The notes under the pieces: generated by a model
The model's input: the letters and a program-made list of their open reading frames with translations, nothing else
What the model was told of the DNA's origin: nothing
The model's database searches: none
Assembly (NCBI RefSeq): GCF_007751715.1
Contig: NZ_CP036292.1
Coordinates: 1,054,001 to 1,118,000 of the forward strand
Reading direction: 5' to 3'
From: Rosistilla oblonga
GTDB taxonomy: Bacteria; Planctomycetota; Planctomycetia; Pirellulales; Pirellulaceae
DNA: 64,000 bases
Made by a program: the position numbers and the translations under genes
Part shown: positions 1-10,957 of the stretch, one piece after another
Position numbering within the stretch: the first letter of the stretch is position 1
How the letters are laid out: every line of letters starts with the position of its first letter

Positions 1-929
1 GCGGTTTCGGCAGCTCGCATCTTGGGGTGGTTTGCAGTGTAAAGACTGCTCAACGAGGAAGCTGCCAGCTGGGCGTCGGTGTATCCGTCTTTCAGACGTT
101 TCAGTGTTGGTTGGCTGGCCAGCAGTTCGCCGCCCGAAACCAGTAACTGATCGGGATCGGCTTGCCCACGTTTGAGCAACGCCTCGAGTTCGCGGAGTTT
201 CTCGAGTTCCAGTTCGGCTTGCTGGGATTCCTTTTGCAGATCGGTAAGCACCCGCTGCGAATTGCCGCTACCGGCAAAGTTCTCAGTCAAAGAACGCAGT
301 TCTCCCAAGTCGCTACCGACGCTGGTTTCCAATGCTTGCAGTTTTTTGTTGGCCTCTTGGCGATGAGCCGCAGCGAGGTCGCGGGAGTGCGTGAGTTCTT
401 GGATTACGCCAGAAAAGCGGTCGGCGCGAATGTCGCGCATCGCATTGGTGAGCGCTTCGCGGACATAATTGCATAACTTTTCAGCCCGTTCCTGCGTGGT
501 TTCCCGTGTTTCTAAATAGATCACTTCGGTCGCGCCGAACTCGGAACCCTTGGGAGGTCGCACGATAATTCGGCTCCTGGCATCGGCGATAAAATCTTGT
601 GATGGCCCGTTTTCGAGCTCTGCCAGTTCGGGATCCAACCGCGTCAGCGCAGCCATCAGTACGTTGCGGTTGTTCGATAGTTCAAGCACCGTTTCCTGCG
701 CCGCCTTGAGATCGGTTTGGCTGGCGAAGCGCCCCAAAAGATCTTGTTCACCGTGGGCTTCGTTGCGGATCACCAGCGATTGGCTGGCCGAATACGTGTC
801 GACGCGAACGCGGGTGTACGCGTATCCCAGTCCAGCAAACAGGATCGTCGCGCCGGCCCATAGGGGCAGGTAGACACGAATGGTATGGAAAAGATGACGC
901 CACGCGATGGGGGCTGCGCTGCCGGACAT
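1..929 (-). CDS. Wzz/GumC-like polysaccharide chain-length determinant, C-terminus cut by window edge
   Basis: The reading frame is open from the ATG at 927-929 to the left edge, giving 309 codons without a stop. Residues about 17-40 form one membrane segment (LWAGATILFAGLGYAY), followed by the sequence that usually starts the periplasmic part of Wzz proteins (a TYSASQSLVIRNEA stretch). A long Glu/Gln/Leu-rich coiled coil follows, and near the edge comes a YTANHPKM motif like the end of the GNVR region in GumC/Wzc proteins. Family knowledge: these inner-membrane proteins set the length of exported polysaccharide. A C-terminal tyrosine kinase could lie beyond the edge. The SLBB export lipoprotein at 3091-4161 is a likely partner. 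The call is firm at family level; whether it is Wzz-only or Wzc-type cannot be seen. Confidence 0.82.
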   Translation of the reverse strand, partial: MSGSAAPIAWRHLFHTIRVYLPLWAGATILFAGLGYAYTRVRVDTYSASQSLVIRNEAHGEQDLLGRFASQTDLKAAQETVLELSNNRNVLMAALTRLDPELAELENGPSQDFIADARSRIIVRPPKGSEFGATEVIYLETRETTQERAEKLCNYVREALTNAMRDIRADRFSGVIQELTHSRDLAAAHRQEANKKLQALETSVGSDLGELRSLTENFAGSGNSQRVLTDLQKESQQAELELEKLRELEALLKRGQADPDQLLVSGGELLASQPTLKRLKDGYTDAQLAASSLSSLYTANHPKMRAAET

Positions 930-1061
930 GATTCTAACTCTTCTATTCGACACCCAAGATTCAAAACGAAGCTGTTTGCAATACAACTTCTGTGGTAAGC
1001 CTAGGTTACAAATAGCGACAGTTCACTTTATGCATCGGCGCTGCTAAAACACCATCTCACC

Positions 1062-1802
1062 ATGATGGTTCTTGTCGTGACCGTTGTGCGAATTATCCGA
1101 CCTTTCCGCAACAAGCCGTTTTCCAAAATGGATGATCCCGATCTCGATGACAATTTCGAACCGCCAGTTCTGGAGTCGTCGGACCGCTTTTTTATGGCAG
1201 CTGTCGGATTTGAAGTTGGCCTAGGGGTTGTCGCTGTTGTCGTGGGGAGTTTTTTGGGCCCGAGAGCCAATGAATTGGTCCCGCCGCTTTCCGATGTGTG
1301 GGCAATTTTGTGGGGAGTTGGATTGGGGGCACTGTTGGCGCTGCCGATGGTCGCCATGGTCCAGGGGCTGCAGAAGTTGAGAATTCCGCAGGTCGAAGAA
1401 ATCAATCGCTTGGGACGCGATCGGATGTTGCCCCTGATGGAGAATCTGTCCAACTGGGAGCTAGCGATTCTCTCGATTTGTGCCGGAGTCGGCGAGGAAA
1501 TGCTGTTTCGCGGCTGGCTGCAGACGTGGATCACCGGCAGTGAATCGGAGTGGAGCGTTACTTCGATGGCGATCGGTATTTTTGTGGCATCGCTGGTCTT
1601 CGGATTGGCGCACGCAATCACCAAACTTTATGTGATCGTTGTCTTCGCGATGGGGATTCTGTTCGGAATCATGTTGGTGGCGACCGGGAATTTATTGGTT
1701 CCCATCGCGGCCCACGCGGTGTTCGACTTTATCCAGTTGAAGCTTGCCGTGAGCGAGTTGAAAAAAGAAGCCGCCGGCGGCGAAGTCTCCGCGCCAAAAT
1801 AA
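1062..1802 (+). CDS. CPBP family intramembrane metalloprotease (CAAX/Rce1-like)
   Basis: A 246-residue multi-spanning membrane protein with the family motifs in order: EEMLFRG (Glu145-Glu146), FGLAHA (His184) and HAVFD (His218). In the Abi/CPBP family these residues form the catalytic site in the membrane. An acidic N-terminal stretch (DDPDLDDNF) precedes the first helix. The start is uncertain: ATG at 1062, 1065 or 1128 are all in frame and none has a convincing Shine-Dalgarno; the last would drop 22 residues. The gene converges on the phosphatase-like gene, with only 6 bases between stops. The substrate is unknown; relatives act in protein processing or bacteriocin self-protection. Confidence 0.87.
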   Translation: MMVLVVTVVRIIRPFRNKPFSKMDDPDLDDNFEPPVLESSDRFFMAAVGFEVGLGVVAVVVGSFLGPRANELVPPLSDVWAILWGVGLGALLALPMVAMVQGLQKLRIPQVEEINRLGRDRMLPLMENLSNWELAILSICAGVGEEMLFRGWLQTWITGSESEWSVTSMAIGIFVASLVFGLAHAITKLYVIVVFAMGILFGIMLVATGNLLVPIAAHAVFDFIQLKLAVSELKKEAAGGEVSAPK

Positions 1803-1808
1803 TCTCGG

Positions 1809-3086
1809 CTACGCCAGCAGCTGGTGAAGGTAGTTCTTCAATCCAGTCATTTGGTCGGGCGGAGAGCCGGGCCCCAAAATCATCGGCCCATCTTCGGCCG
1901 CCGGTCGCAATCCGTGACTGCCCCGAACAAGCGATGGATCCAGCGGGATCACATCCATTTTGTATCGCATCCCCATCTTCTTCTGCGCTAATCGCAATCC
2001 TGCTCGCGCTTTGGATGTGATAAATAATTCGCAAGGGTCGTAACCAGGTTTGCGATGGATGTCGACACACCGCGCGAAATCGGGAGCCTGGGAATCTTCC
2101 AGCCAATAATAATAGGCAAACCAGGCGTCGGGATCCGACATCGCGATCAATTCGCCGCTGCGCGGATGGTCCAACTGAAGATCGCCGGGGGGAACGACGC
2201 TGGCAATTCCATCGATCGATTCGAGAAGTTTGCGGGCTTCATCGAGGACCGATCGGTCGTTGACATATATATGAGCAAGTTGGTGGTCGACGACAGCAAA
2301 GGCTCGCGATTCACCGGGCATCAACATCTCGCCGAATGGCCCGTTCCGAACACTCAACATTCCCGCCCGCCGCAAATGTTGATTGATCATCACCGCTTTA
2401 TTGACGGGAACCAGCCCATATTCGGAAACGACAACTACCTGGGCACCGATATCTTCAGCTGCATCGATCACTTCCCCGGCGCAAGCGTCGACTTCGGCGA
2501 CTCGCTGCGGATCGTGATCGGGAAATCTTTGGTAGTCGTAGTCGAGGTGAGGTAGGTAGACCATCGAAAGTTGGGGCTTCTGCTTCCGCATCACCGCCGC
2601 GGTCGCTCGAGCGATCCACTGCGACGATGCCAGTCCAGCACCCGGACCCCAGAATGCGAAAAAGGGGAACGGTCCCAACTGATCAGTCAGTTTGCAGTCG
2701 GTGAAATCCAAAACGTCAAAGGCTTTGGATCCATCGCAACCGTAATGCGGTTTCGGTGTGCAGCTCCAGCGAACAGGGGCAGCTTGATTGAACCACCAAA
2801 ACATCTTGGCGGTTTCAACACCTTCGTAAAACTTCTCGCCTTGGATCAGTCCGTTGTGTTGCTGCCAAAAACGAATCTCGGCTGTGTCTCGAAAATACCA
2901 ACCGTTGCCAACGATACCGTGATCTCGTGGCGGCAGTCCGGTCAACATTGTCGCCTGCGAAGTGCAGGTGACCGCTGGAAATGGGCTCTGCCAAGGCAGA
3001 GCGGAGCCGAGTTGCGAAATCCGCGGCGCGTGAGCCGCCAGACGTGGGGTTAAGCCGACGACATTGATGAGACAGACGCGATTCAA
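1809..3086 (-). CDS. Alkaline phosphatase superfamily (NPP-like) protein with altered metal site
   Basis: 425 residues with the fold signature of nucleotide pyrophosphatase/phosphodiesterases: nucleophile region PAVTCTSQATMLTG with Thr40, then LPPRDHGIVGNGW, and near the C-terminus GSHGLRP and MILGPG. Several usual metal ligands look replaced. The first Asp (usually VDGL) is Val10 in NVVGLT; the DxxxH pair is Asp182 and Gln186; the late SDHG motif reads SEYG (Glu222-Tyr223). No signal peptide is seen, so it is probably cytoplasmic. It starts 4 bases after the stop of the SLBB lipoprotein gene, so the two are likely co-transcribed. Activity is uncertain; the fold is clear. Confidence 0.8.
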   Translation of the reverse strand: MNRVCLINVVGLTPRLAAHAPRISQLGSALPWQSPFPAVTCTSQATMLTGLPPRDHGIVGNGWYFRDTAEIRFWQQHNGLIQGEKFYEGVETAKMFWWFNQAAPVRWSCTPKPHYGCDGSKAFDVLDFTDCKLTDQLGPFPFFAFWGPGAGLASSQWIARATAAVMRKQKPQLSMVYLPHLDYDYQRFPDHDPQRVAEVDACAGEVIDAAEDIGAQVVVVSEYGLVPVNKAVMINQHLRRAGMLSVRNGPFGEMLMPGESRAFAVVDHQLAHIYVNDRSVLDEARKLLESIDGIASVVPPGDLQLDHPRSGELIAMSDPDAWFAYYYWLEDSQAPDFARCVDIHRKPGYDPCELFITSKARAGLRLAQKKMGMRYKMDVIPLDPSLVRGSHGLRPAAEDGPMILGPGSPPDQMTGLKNYLHQLLA

Positions 3087-3090
3087 TTTG

Positions 3091-4161
3091 CTAGATACCT
3101 GGGACTGCGGAACTGAAGCCGAACCGGATGAAGGTTTTGATGGTTCCCAAAGTATAGGTCAGCGGCGTCTCTTCAACACTCACCAAGTCGTTAGGAGCCA
3201 GTCGGAGGTTCGCGGGTCCCCCCTTCATGGCGTCACGGATCGAAGCTTCGATCACGACCTCCGAATCATCGGGACGCTTGCGAATGATTTTAACTTTGTC
3301 TGCCAGCGACTCGCTCAAACCGCCGGCTTGGCTGATCGCATCCATCAACCGCATATCCCCATCTTTGGGCATCTCGATCATGTCGGATTGGCGAACCAAT
3401 CCCGTCACGTTGATATAGCGTTCCGGTTTCTCGTAAATCATCACCACGCTACCGTCGACCAGTTGTCGATGGTTCTCGGGGACTTCGTCTAACCGCAACA
3501 GGTCGAGTTCGAACTGATCGGGAACCGGCGGTGGGACGGGGGCGTTGGGGTACGCCACCTGTTGGGTTTGGGCCATCGCAGCCAACCGGACGCCGGTCCC
3601 AGGTGGATGGCGGATCTGCGCGATCGTATTTGCGTTTTCGCTGAAACCTTCCGCCATGCTAATCGCGGTCATAAGATCGCTTCCGCCGGCGGGCAGTTCA
3701 TAAGTTTGTGGTTTGTTGACGGCTCCCAAGACCGTGACGTGGTGCGCACGGCGTTGTTCGATGCGCAGCGTGACGTTGGGCGAAACGTAAACCCCGCGTC
3801 GAACCGATTCAAACGCGAGCAGTTTTTCGGCATCGGTCAATCGCATCCCGGCGACGGCGACCGGGCCAACAAGCGGAACATTGAGTGAACCGTCTTCGGC
3901 GACACGGAGCGTCCATTCGGGTGGCTTCTCCTGTTCGATGCCGGTTGCCACGGTGAGGATCACCGCATCGCCGGGGGTAAGCCGGTCGGCGGGTTGAACC
4001 GTACCGGCGAGCGCCGTCATGTCGATCTTTTTGGCGTTAACCGTTTTCGGTGCTGCCAGCTGCTGGGGCAAGTTCGAAGCTTGGTAGTTCGCGGTCGAAC
4101 TACAGCCGATCAAGCCGGCCAGACCGAGCCAGACCGATAGAAAGAGAGCCAGAGATTTCAT
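3091..4161 (-). CDS. Wza-like polysaccharide export lipoprotein (SLBB domains)
   Basis: 356 residues from the ATG at 4161, chosen because it begins a standard lipoprotein signal (MKSLALFLSVWLGLAGLIGC, lipid-modified Cys20); an upstream in-frame ATG at 4215 would add 18 residues without a signal role. A poly-export domain follows (TPGDAVILTV ... GSLNVPLVGPVAVAGMRLTDAE), then two soluble-ligand-binding beta-grasp regions (VTVLGAVNKPQTYELP and INVTGLVRQSDMIEMP). Family knowledge: such proteins form the outer-membrane channel for capsule or exopolysaccharide and work with a Wzz/Wzc protein, here probably the truncated gene at the left edge. It is first in a two-gene operon with the phosphatase-like gene. 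Confidence 0.88.
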   Translation of the reverse strand: MKSLALFLSVWLGLAGLIGCSSTANYQASNLPQQLAAPKTVNAKKIDMTALAGTVQPADRLTPGDAVILTVATGIEQEKPPEWTLRVAEDGSLNVPLVGPVAVAGMRLTDAEKLLAFESVRRGVYVSPNVTLRIEQRRAHHVTVLGAVNKPQTYELPAGGSDLMTAISMAEGFSENANTIAQIRHPPGTGVRLAAMAQTQQVAYPNAPVPPPVPDQFELDLLRLDEVPENHRQLVDGSVVMIYEKPERYINVTGLVRQSDMIEMPKDGDMRLMDAISQAGGLSESLADKVKIIRKRPDDSEVVIEASIRDAMKGGPANLRLAPNDLVSVEETPLTYTLGTIKTFIRFGFSSAVPGI

Positions 4162-4430
4162 GAAAATGGAGTCCGTTCCATTGAAAGCCAATTCCTTGCG
4201 CAGATCAACTCGCAAGGTGGAATGTCGATCAACCTATATAGGTAGAAACGCTGGCTCAGCGAAACCCCGATCCCGTCAACCCCGAAAGGTTTTTCGCAAT
4301 AGAAGGGGTGGAACCCCGGAAGCGATTCGATGGCTGGCGGGACAAACGGCCGTGTGACTCAGAAATCGGAGCTCGCCCGGTAATGGGAGCCGTTCGGAGG
4401 CAAGATGGCAGAAGTCTGAAGTACAAACGA

Positions 4431-4472
4431 AAAAAAGCCTGCTGAGCAAATTAATGCTCAGCAGGCTTTTTA
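4431..4472 (-). terminator. Rho-independent terminator of the 23S-5S operon
   Basis: A perfect 17-bp inverted repeat (4432-4448 with 4455-4471) with a 6-base loop. The stem core is GCCTGCTGAGCA and both arms end in A/T runs, so on the minus strand a GC stem is followed by a T tract. It lies just after the 5S 3' end. The symmetric A and T runs would let it also work for plus-strand transcription. The rest of 4162-4430 shows no gene. Confidence 0.9.
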
Positions 4473-4477
4473 AATAA

Positions 4478-4586
<109 letters not shown>

Positions 4587-4705
4587 AAGATTTGCTGCAG
4601 GTATTTCACCACAGCAAACCTGAATTCTGGTAATTGGTAGAAGATCATCTAGATCCGTGTCGTTGACAGGATCCTAAAACGTTGTTGCGAGTGCAAGATA
4701 TCGAT

Positions 4706-7548
<2,843 letters not shown>

Positions 7549-7555
<7 letters not shown>

Positions 7556-7574
7556 ACCGAAATCTCGAACTCGC
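7549..7574 (-). other. 5' arm of the 23S processing stalk (3' arm at 4687-4712)
   Basis: The minus-strand sequence flanking the 23S 5' end (GCGAGT..AGAT..CG.TGGTCAAG) is complementary to the 3' flank (CTTGACCA.CG..ATCT...ACTCGC at 4687-4712) over four blocks: 8, 2, 4 and 6 pairs. The helix extends 23S helix 1 outward and is what RNase III normally cleaves to free pre-23S. It shows that the 23S is processed from its own precursor. Confidence 0.75.
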
Positions 7575-8082
7575 TAGACATCGCTCTCGGAAGAGTTTTG
7601 TTTTCGCAAACACAAGGCTTCAGGGTATCTACCAACGATAAATATTTGCTGCTCTTGTGATACCATGTTTGCAACGAGCTCTAACGTGAGGTTCGTTACT
7701 TGCAGTGGTATCAACGCTTCAGAAAAACATTGTCAGTGACTATGTTAACCAACTTAAAAGGATTTAAGTCAGCAACATAGAACTGTGGTGTTCTATTAGA
7801 TGCCTTCTACCAATCAACCAAAATGTCAAAGATCGGACGCACTTAAGTCTAGCAAATGCGTTTAATTGTTTCTGATTGCCATTCGAAGCTGACATTTGTC
7901 AGTGTTTCGTTTGGCGTGTCAGGTGAGTCGAAAGTTTACAGTTGGTGGCGTTTGTCGTCAACAGCTGTTTTAAGTTTTCAACAAGTTTGTTTTTTTCAAC
8001 GTTTGTTGTTTTGGCAACAACAAGTAGTTGAAAAGGTTATCAAGCGGCTGATGTTTTAGCAACAGTCGTTTGAAATTTCCAG
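7556..8082 (-). other. tRNA-Ala to 23S spacer (transcribed, AT-rich, structured)
   Basis: 527 bases with no gene. It corresponds to the second half of a normal 16S-23S spacer. Two hairpins stand out: TGATACCA/TGGTATCA (7658-7665 with 7706-7713), and a nested AT-rich one with outer arms TTTTCAAC/GTTGAAAA (7975-7982 with 8027-8034) and inner arms TTGTTGTT/AACAACAA (8003-8010 with 8016-8023). No box A-like antitermination site was recognised. The sequence is visibly richer in A and T than the coding regions. Confidence 0.6.
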
Positions 8083-8155
8083 TGGAGGTGAACGGACTTG
8101 AACCGATGACCCCCTGCGTGCAAAGCAGGTGCTCTCCCAACTGAGCTACACCCCC
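8083..8155 (-). tRNA. tRNA-Ala (anticodon TGC)
   Basis: 73 nt on the minus strand. Acceptor GGGGGTG pairs with CACCTCC, the D-arm reads TAGCTCAGTTGGGAGAGC, the anticodon loop CTTTGCACG gives TGC, and the T-arm contains GGTTCAAGTCC. Discriminator base is A. CCA is not encoded; the next bases are CTGG. It lies between tRNA-Ile and 23S, the normal rRNA-spacer order. Confidence 0.96.
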
Positions 8156-8275
8156 TGGATCTTTGCGAGGCGGAATTAGAATCGATGTCGCGGTTTAGTG
8201 CAAGGCCTGATTCAAATTTTTTCGTCTCGCTGAAGTTGTTTCGGCATTCGAGTGGTGAAAGCTTTAACAATTCAG

Positions 8276-8349
8276 TGGGTGTACCAAGATTCGAACTTGG
8301 GACCTCATCGTTATCAGCGATGCGCTCTAACCAACTGAGCTATACACCC
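8276..8349 (-). tRNA. tRNA-Ile (anticodon GAT)
   Basis: 74 nt on the minus strand. Acceptor GGGTGTA pairs with TACACCC, D-arm GCTCAGTTGGTTAGAGC, anticodon loop CTGATAA with GAT, T-arm with AGTTCGAATC. Discriminator base is A and CCA is not encoded. It is the first recognisable product of the rRNA operon, about 50 bases after the predicted transcription start. Confidence 0.96.
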
Positions 8350-8405
8350 TCGAAGCCGGACAAGCCGCCAATGTTTGGCTGCTCACCGTTGCTTCAACGA
8401 TCCAA

Positions 8406-8433
8406 AGTTTACGCAGTCGGAGGCCGCTGTCAA
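8406..8433 (-). promoter_or_regulatory. Candidate sigma70 promoter of the tRNA-Ile/tRNA-Ala/23S/5S operon
   Basis: Minus strand: a consensus -35 TTGACA (8433-8428), a 16-base spacer and a -10 TAAACT (8411-8406, 4 of 6 matches). Transcription would start near 8399, about 50 bases before tRNA-Ile. It sits in the 271-base gap between tRNA-Ile and the divergent TlpA-like gene; no 16S sequence is found there. Confidence 0.5.
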
Positions 8434-8620
8434 ACGGGCTTCGCATCAAATTTGAAAAATGGAACACAAGTTGCTTTGCGTTCGTCGTTCAAACTCGATG
8501 CTGTAACTATCGGACGGTTAGTGGCAGCAACTTGAATCGACATTCCCATGAAGTTGCATTTCTCGGTAAATTCAAGCGATGGAGTAACTGAAGTCACGCG
8601 CGACCAACAAAGGAATCGCT

Positions 8621-10543
8621 ATGTTTAAGAGTTGTTTTGAAAGGACGGCGGCATCGCTGATCGGCCTATGTTTTTTTGCCGGCAGCTCGGTTGCTGCGGA
8701 CCCGAGTGCAAAAGATGCCCTCAGCGATGCGATCTCCCCGGTGCAAAAGGATGTCGATTACGCTCGGGTGAAAGCCGATGAAATCGCCGATTGCCGGGTG
8801 CAGAGCACGAAAGAGTCCGGCTGGGCGGGATGGTATGTGTTGGGCCCCTCGGGCGAGAAGCTGCGTCGGTTCGCCGATACTAATAATGACAAACAGATCG
8901 ACCTGTGGTGCTATTACCTCGGTGGCGTCGAAGTCTATCGCGACATCGACTCGGATTTTAATGGCAAAGCCGACCAGTATCGCTGGCTCGGAACCGCCGG
9001 TTCGCGTTGGGGAATCGACAAAGACGAAGATGGCACTGTCGATTCGTGGAAATCGATCTCAGCCGAAGAGACGACGCAGGAGTTGATCCGCGCGATCGCG
9101 ACCAAAGACGCTCAGCGGTTTAACCGTCTAATGTTAAGTTCGGCCGAGCTGGACCAGATCGATCTGCCGAGCGAAATGTCGGGGCGACTGGAACGCAAGC
9201 TGGGCGACGCCAAGTCGGGATTCCAGACGCTTGTCAATAAACAGACCTCGATCGGTTCGGGAGCGAAGTGGCAGCACTTTATTGCTTCGCAGCCCGGCGC
9301 GGTGACTCAGGTGGTCAGCAACGACTCCGACCAGGATCTGCTGGTCTATGAAAATGTCGTCGCGATGTACGAAGGGGATACCGCTGGAAAAGCGGGCCAG
9401 TTGTTGGTTGGGACGCTGGTTCGCGTCGGCAACGCGTGGCGCGTGATCGATGTCCCTCAGTTGTTGGACAATAATGAAGGGGTTGCTCAGAACGGCGGCT
9501 TTTTCTTCTCGGCTCCTGGCGCGGCGCCTAATATGCCGGCCGAGAGCGTGGCTGGGAACGAGAGCATGCAAAAGTTGGTCGCTCAGATGGAGTCGATCGA
9601 GGAAAAGCTGCGATCGGCGAGTTCGGCCGCGGCCAAGTCGGCTCTCTATGACGACCAAGCCAAGGTTTTGGAGGCGTTGATCTCCAGCGCTCGCGATGCC
9701 AACGAATCGGGGATGTGGATTCGCCAGATGGCTGAAACGATCAGTGCGGCGATCCACGGTGGCGAATACGAAAACGGATTGGTCCGGCTGGATCGGCTGC
9801 GTCGTTCGATTCCCGCAGCCAATAAAGAGCTCGCTGCGTTTGTGACGTTTGAATACATCAACGCCGATTACGGCCTGAAGCTGCAGAAGCCCGATGCCGA
9901 CTTTGCCAAGATTCAGGAGGAGAAGATCAAAGCGTTGACCGATTTCGTCGCCGAATATCCAACCTCCGACGAATCGGCCAAAGCGATGATGGATCTGGCG
10001 CTCAGCAAAGAGTTCGAGAACGAAGACAAGGCTGCGGTCGCTTGGTATGGCAAGGTGATCGCAAACTTTGCTTCGTCCCCCGAAGCCGCCAAGGCGCAAG
10101 GTGCGATTCGCCGGCTCGATGCGATCGGCAATACGCTGCCCCTTAAAGGAACCACGATCGATGGCCGTGCTTTTGATCTGAGTCGCTACCGCGGTCGGCC
10201 GGTCGTGATCCATTACTGGGCCACGTGGTGCGAGACATGCAAGCAGGACATGAAATTGTTCCGCAAGTTGCAGGCTCAATACGCTAAGGAAAACGTCGAG
10301 TTCATCGGAATCAACGTCGATACGGTCAAATCGTCGGCGCAGGACTACCTTCGCGAAAACGCGTCGGTCGTGAACTGGCCGCAATTGTTCGACGAAGGAG
10401 GACTCGAATCGAGCCCGCTGGCGAACATTTTGGGCGTACAAACGTTGCCGACGACAATCGTGATCGACAAGCAGGGCAAAATTGCCAAAACAAATGTGAT
10501 CGCGACCGAATTGGAAGACGAAATCAAGAGTATCGTTCGCTGA
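8621..10543 (+). CDS. Secreted TlpA-like thioredoxin-fold protein
   Basis: 640 residues. An N-terminal signal peptide (LIGLCFFAGSSVAA) is followed by about 480 residues without a domain I can name. This middle part has two short Asp-rich blocks (DTNNDKQID and DIDSDFNGKAD) resembling calcium loops, then helical TPR-like sequence. The C-terminal 140 residues are a TlpA/ResA thioredoxin domain: GTTIDGRAFDL, then WATWCETCK with the redox pair Cys537-Cys540, and the cis-Pro region QTLPTTIVID. Probably a periplasmic thiol-disulfide reductase. The start has AAAGGA eight bases upstream. It is divergent from the rRNA operon and alone on its strand. Confidence 0.85.
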   Translation: MFKSCFERTAASLIGLCFFAGSSVAADPSAKDALSDAISPVQKDVDYARVKADEIADCRVQSTKESGWAGWYVLGPSGEKLRRFADTNNDKQIDLWCYYLGGVEVYRDIDSDFNGKADQYRWLGTAGSRWGIDKDEDGTVDSWKSISAEETTQELIRAIATKDAQRFNRLMLSSAELDQIDLPSEMSGRLERKLGDAKSGFQTLVNKQTSIGSGAKWQHFIASQPGAVTQVVSNDSDQDLLVYENVVAMYEGDTAGKAGQLLVGTLVRVGNAWRVIDVPQLLDNNEGVAQNGGFFFSAPGAAPNMPAESVAGNESMQKLVAQMESIEEKLRSASSAAAKSALYDDQAKVLEALISSARDANESGMWIRQMAETISAAIHGGEYENGLVRLDRLRRSIPAANKELAAFVTFEYINADYGLKLQKPDADFAKIQEEKIKALTDFVAEYPTSDESAKAMMDLALSKEFENEDKAAVAWYGKVIANFASSPEAAKAQGAIRRLDAIGNTLPLKGTTIDGRAFDLSRYRGRPVVIHYWATWCETCKQDMKLFRKLQAQYAKENVEFIGINVDTVKSSAQDYLRENASVVNWPQLFDEGGLESSPLANILGVQTLPTTIVIDKQGKIAKTNVIATELEDEIKSIVR

Positions 10544-10680
10544 TCGGATACTTGACCAGTAGCCCCAAGTTTTCTAGCTTAGTCGACCGAAGGAGTGCTT
10601 GGTGCCGAAGCGATCGACACCAAGCGACGCCCTTTGAGAAAGAGTTTGAGCTGCAGCCGATTTGCTGCGGCTCGATCAAC

Positions 10681-10752
10681 TGCCCGATGGTGTAATTGGC
10701 AACACAGTGGATTCTGGTTCCATCATTCTAGGTTCAAGTCCTAGTCGGGCAA
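10681..10752 (+). tRNA. tRNA-Gln (anticodon CTG)
   Basis: 72 nt. Acceptor TGCCCGA pairs with TCGGGCA, D-arm GTGTAATTGGCAACAC, anticodon stem GTGGA/TCCAT around loop TTCTGGT (CTG), T-arm CTAGG/CCTAG. The discriminator is A and CCA is not encoded. A U1-A72 end pair is normal for glutamine tRNAs. Confidence 0.95.
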
Positions 10753-10789
10753 CTTTGATTGGATGAGCCGCTTGCCGGCAAGCCCGAAT

Positions 10790-10817
10790 AACCTCAGCTT
10801 TTGCTGGGGTTTTTTTA
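10790..10817 (+). terminator. Rho-independent terminator after tRNA-Gln
   Basis: AACCTCAGC, TTTT loop, GCTGGGGTT, then a run of seven or more T. The 9-bp stem contains one G-T pair. It ends the tRNA-Gln transcript; the remaining bases to 10957 hold no gene. Confidence 0.85.
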
Positions 10818-10957
10818 TGCAGTTCCGCTCCGTGGCGCGTCGCACCATCGCTGCGGAAAGCGGCTCCCAGCTTCAGATTCTCCGTCGCAATCGCTTCCGT
10901 TTCGCGTGGGCACTCCCCTGCCCTGCGGCTTTTCGCGGTCGTCGCGCAGGCTGGCAG

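Noticed and set aside
8350-8620. Search for a 16S rRNA 3' end upstream of tRNA-Ile
   Set aside because: No anti-Shine-Dalgarno (CCTCC) 16S tail or other 16S sequence is present in this gap.
9134-10441. 435-codon minus-strand open frame inside the TlpA-like gene
   Set aside because: Translation is Arg/His-rich with no domain; the plus strand encodes a signal peptide and thioredoxin domain over the same bases.
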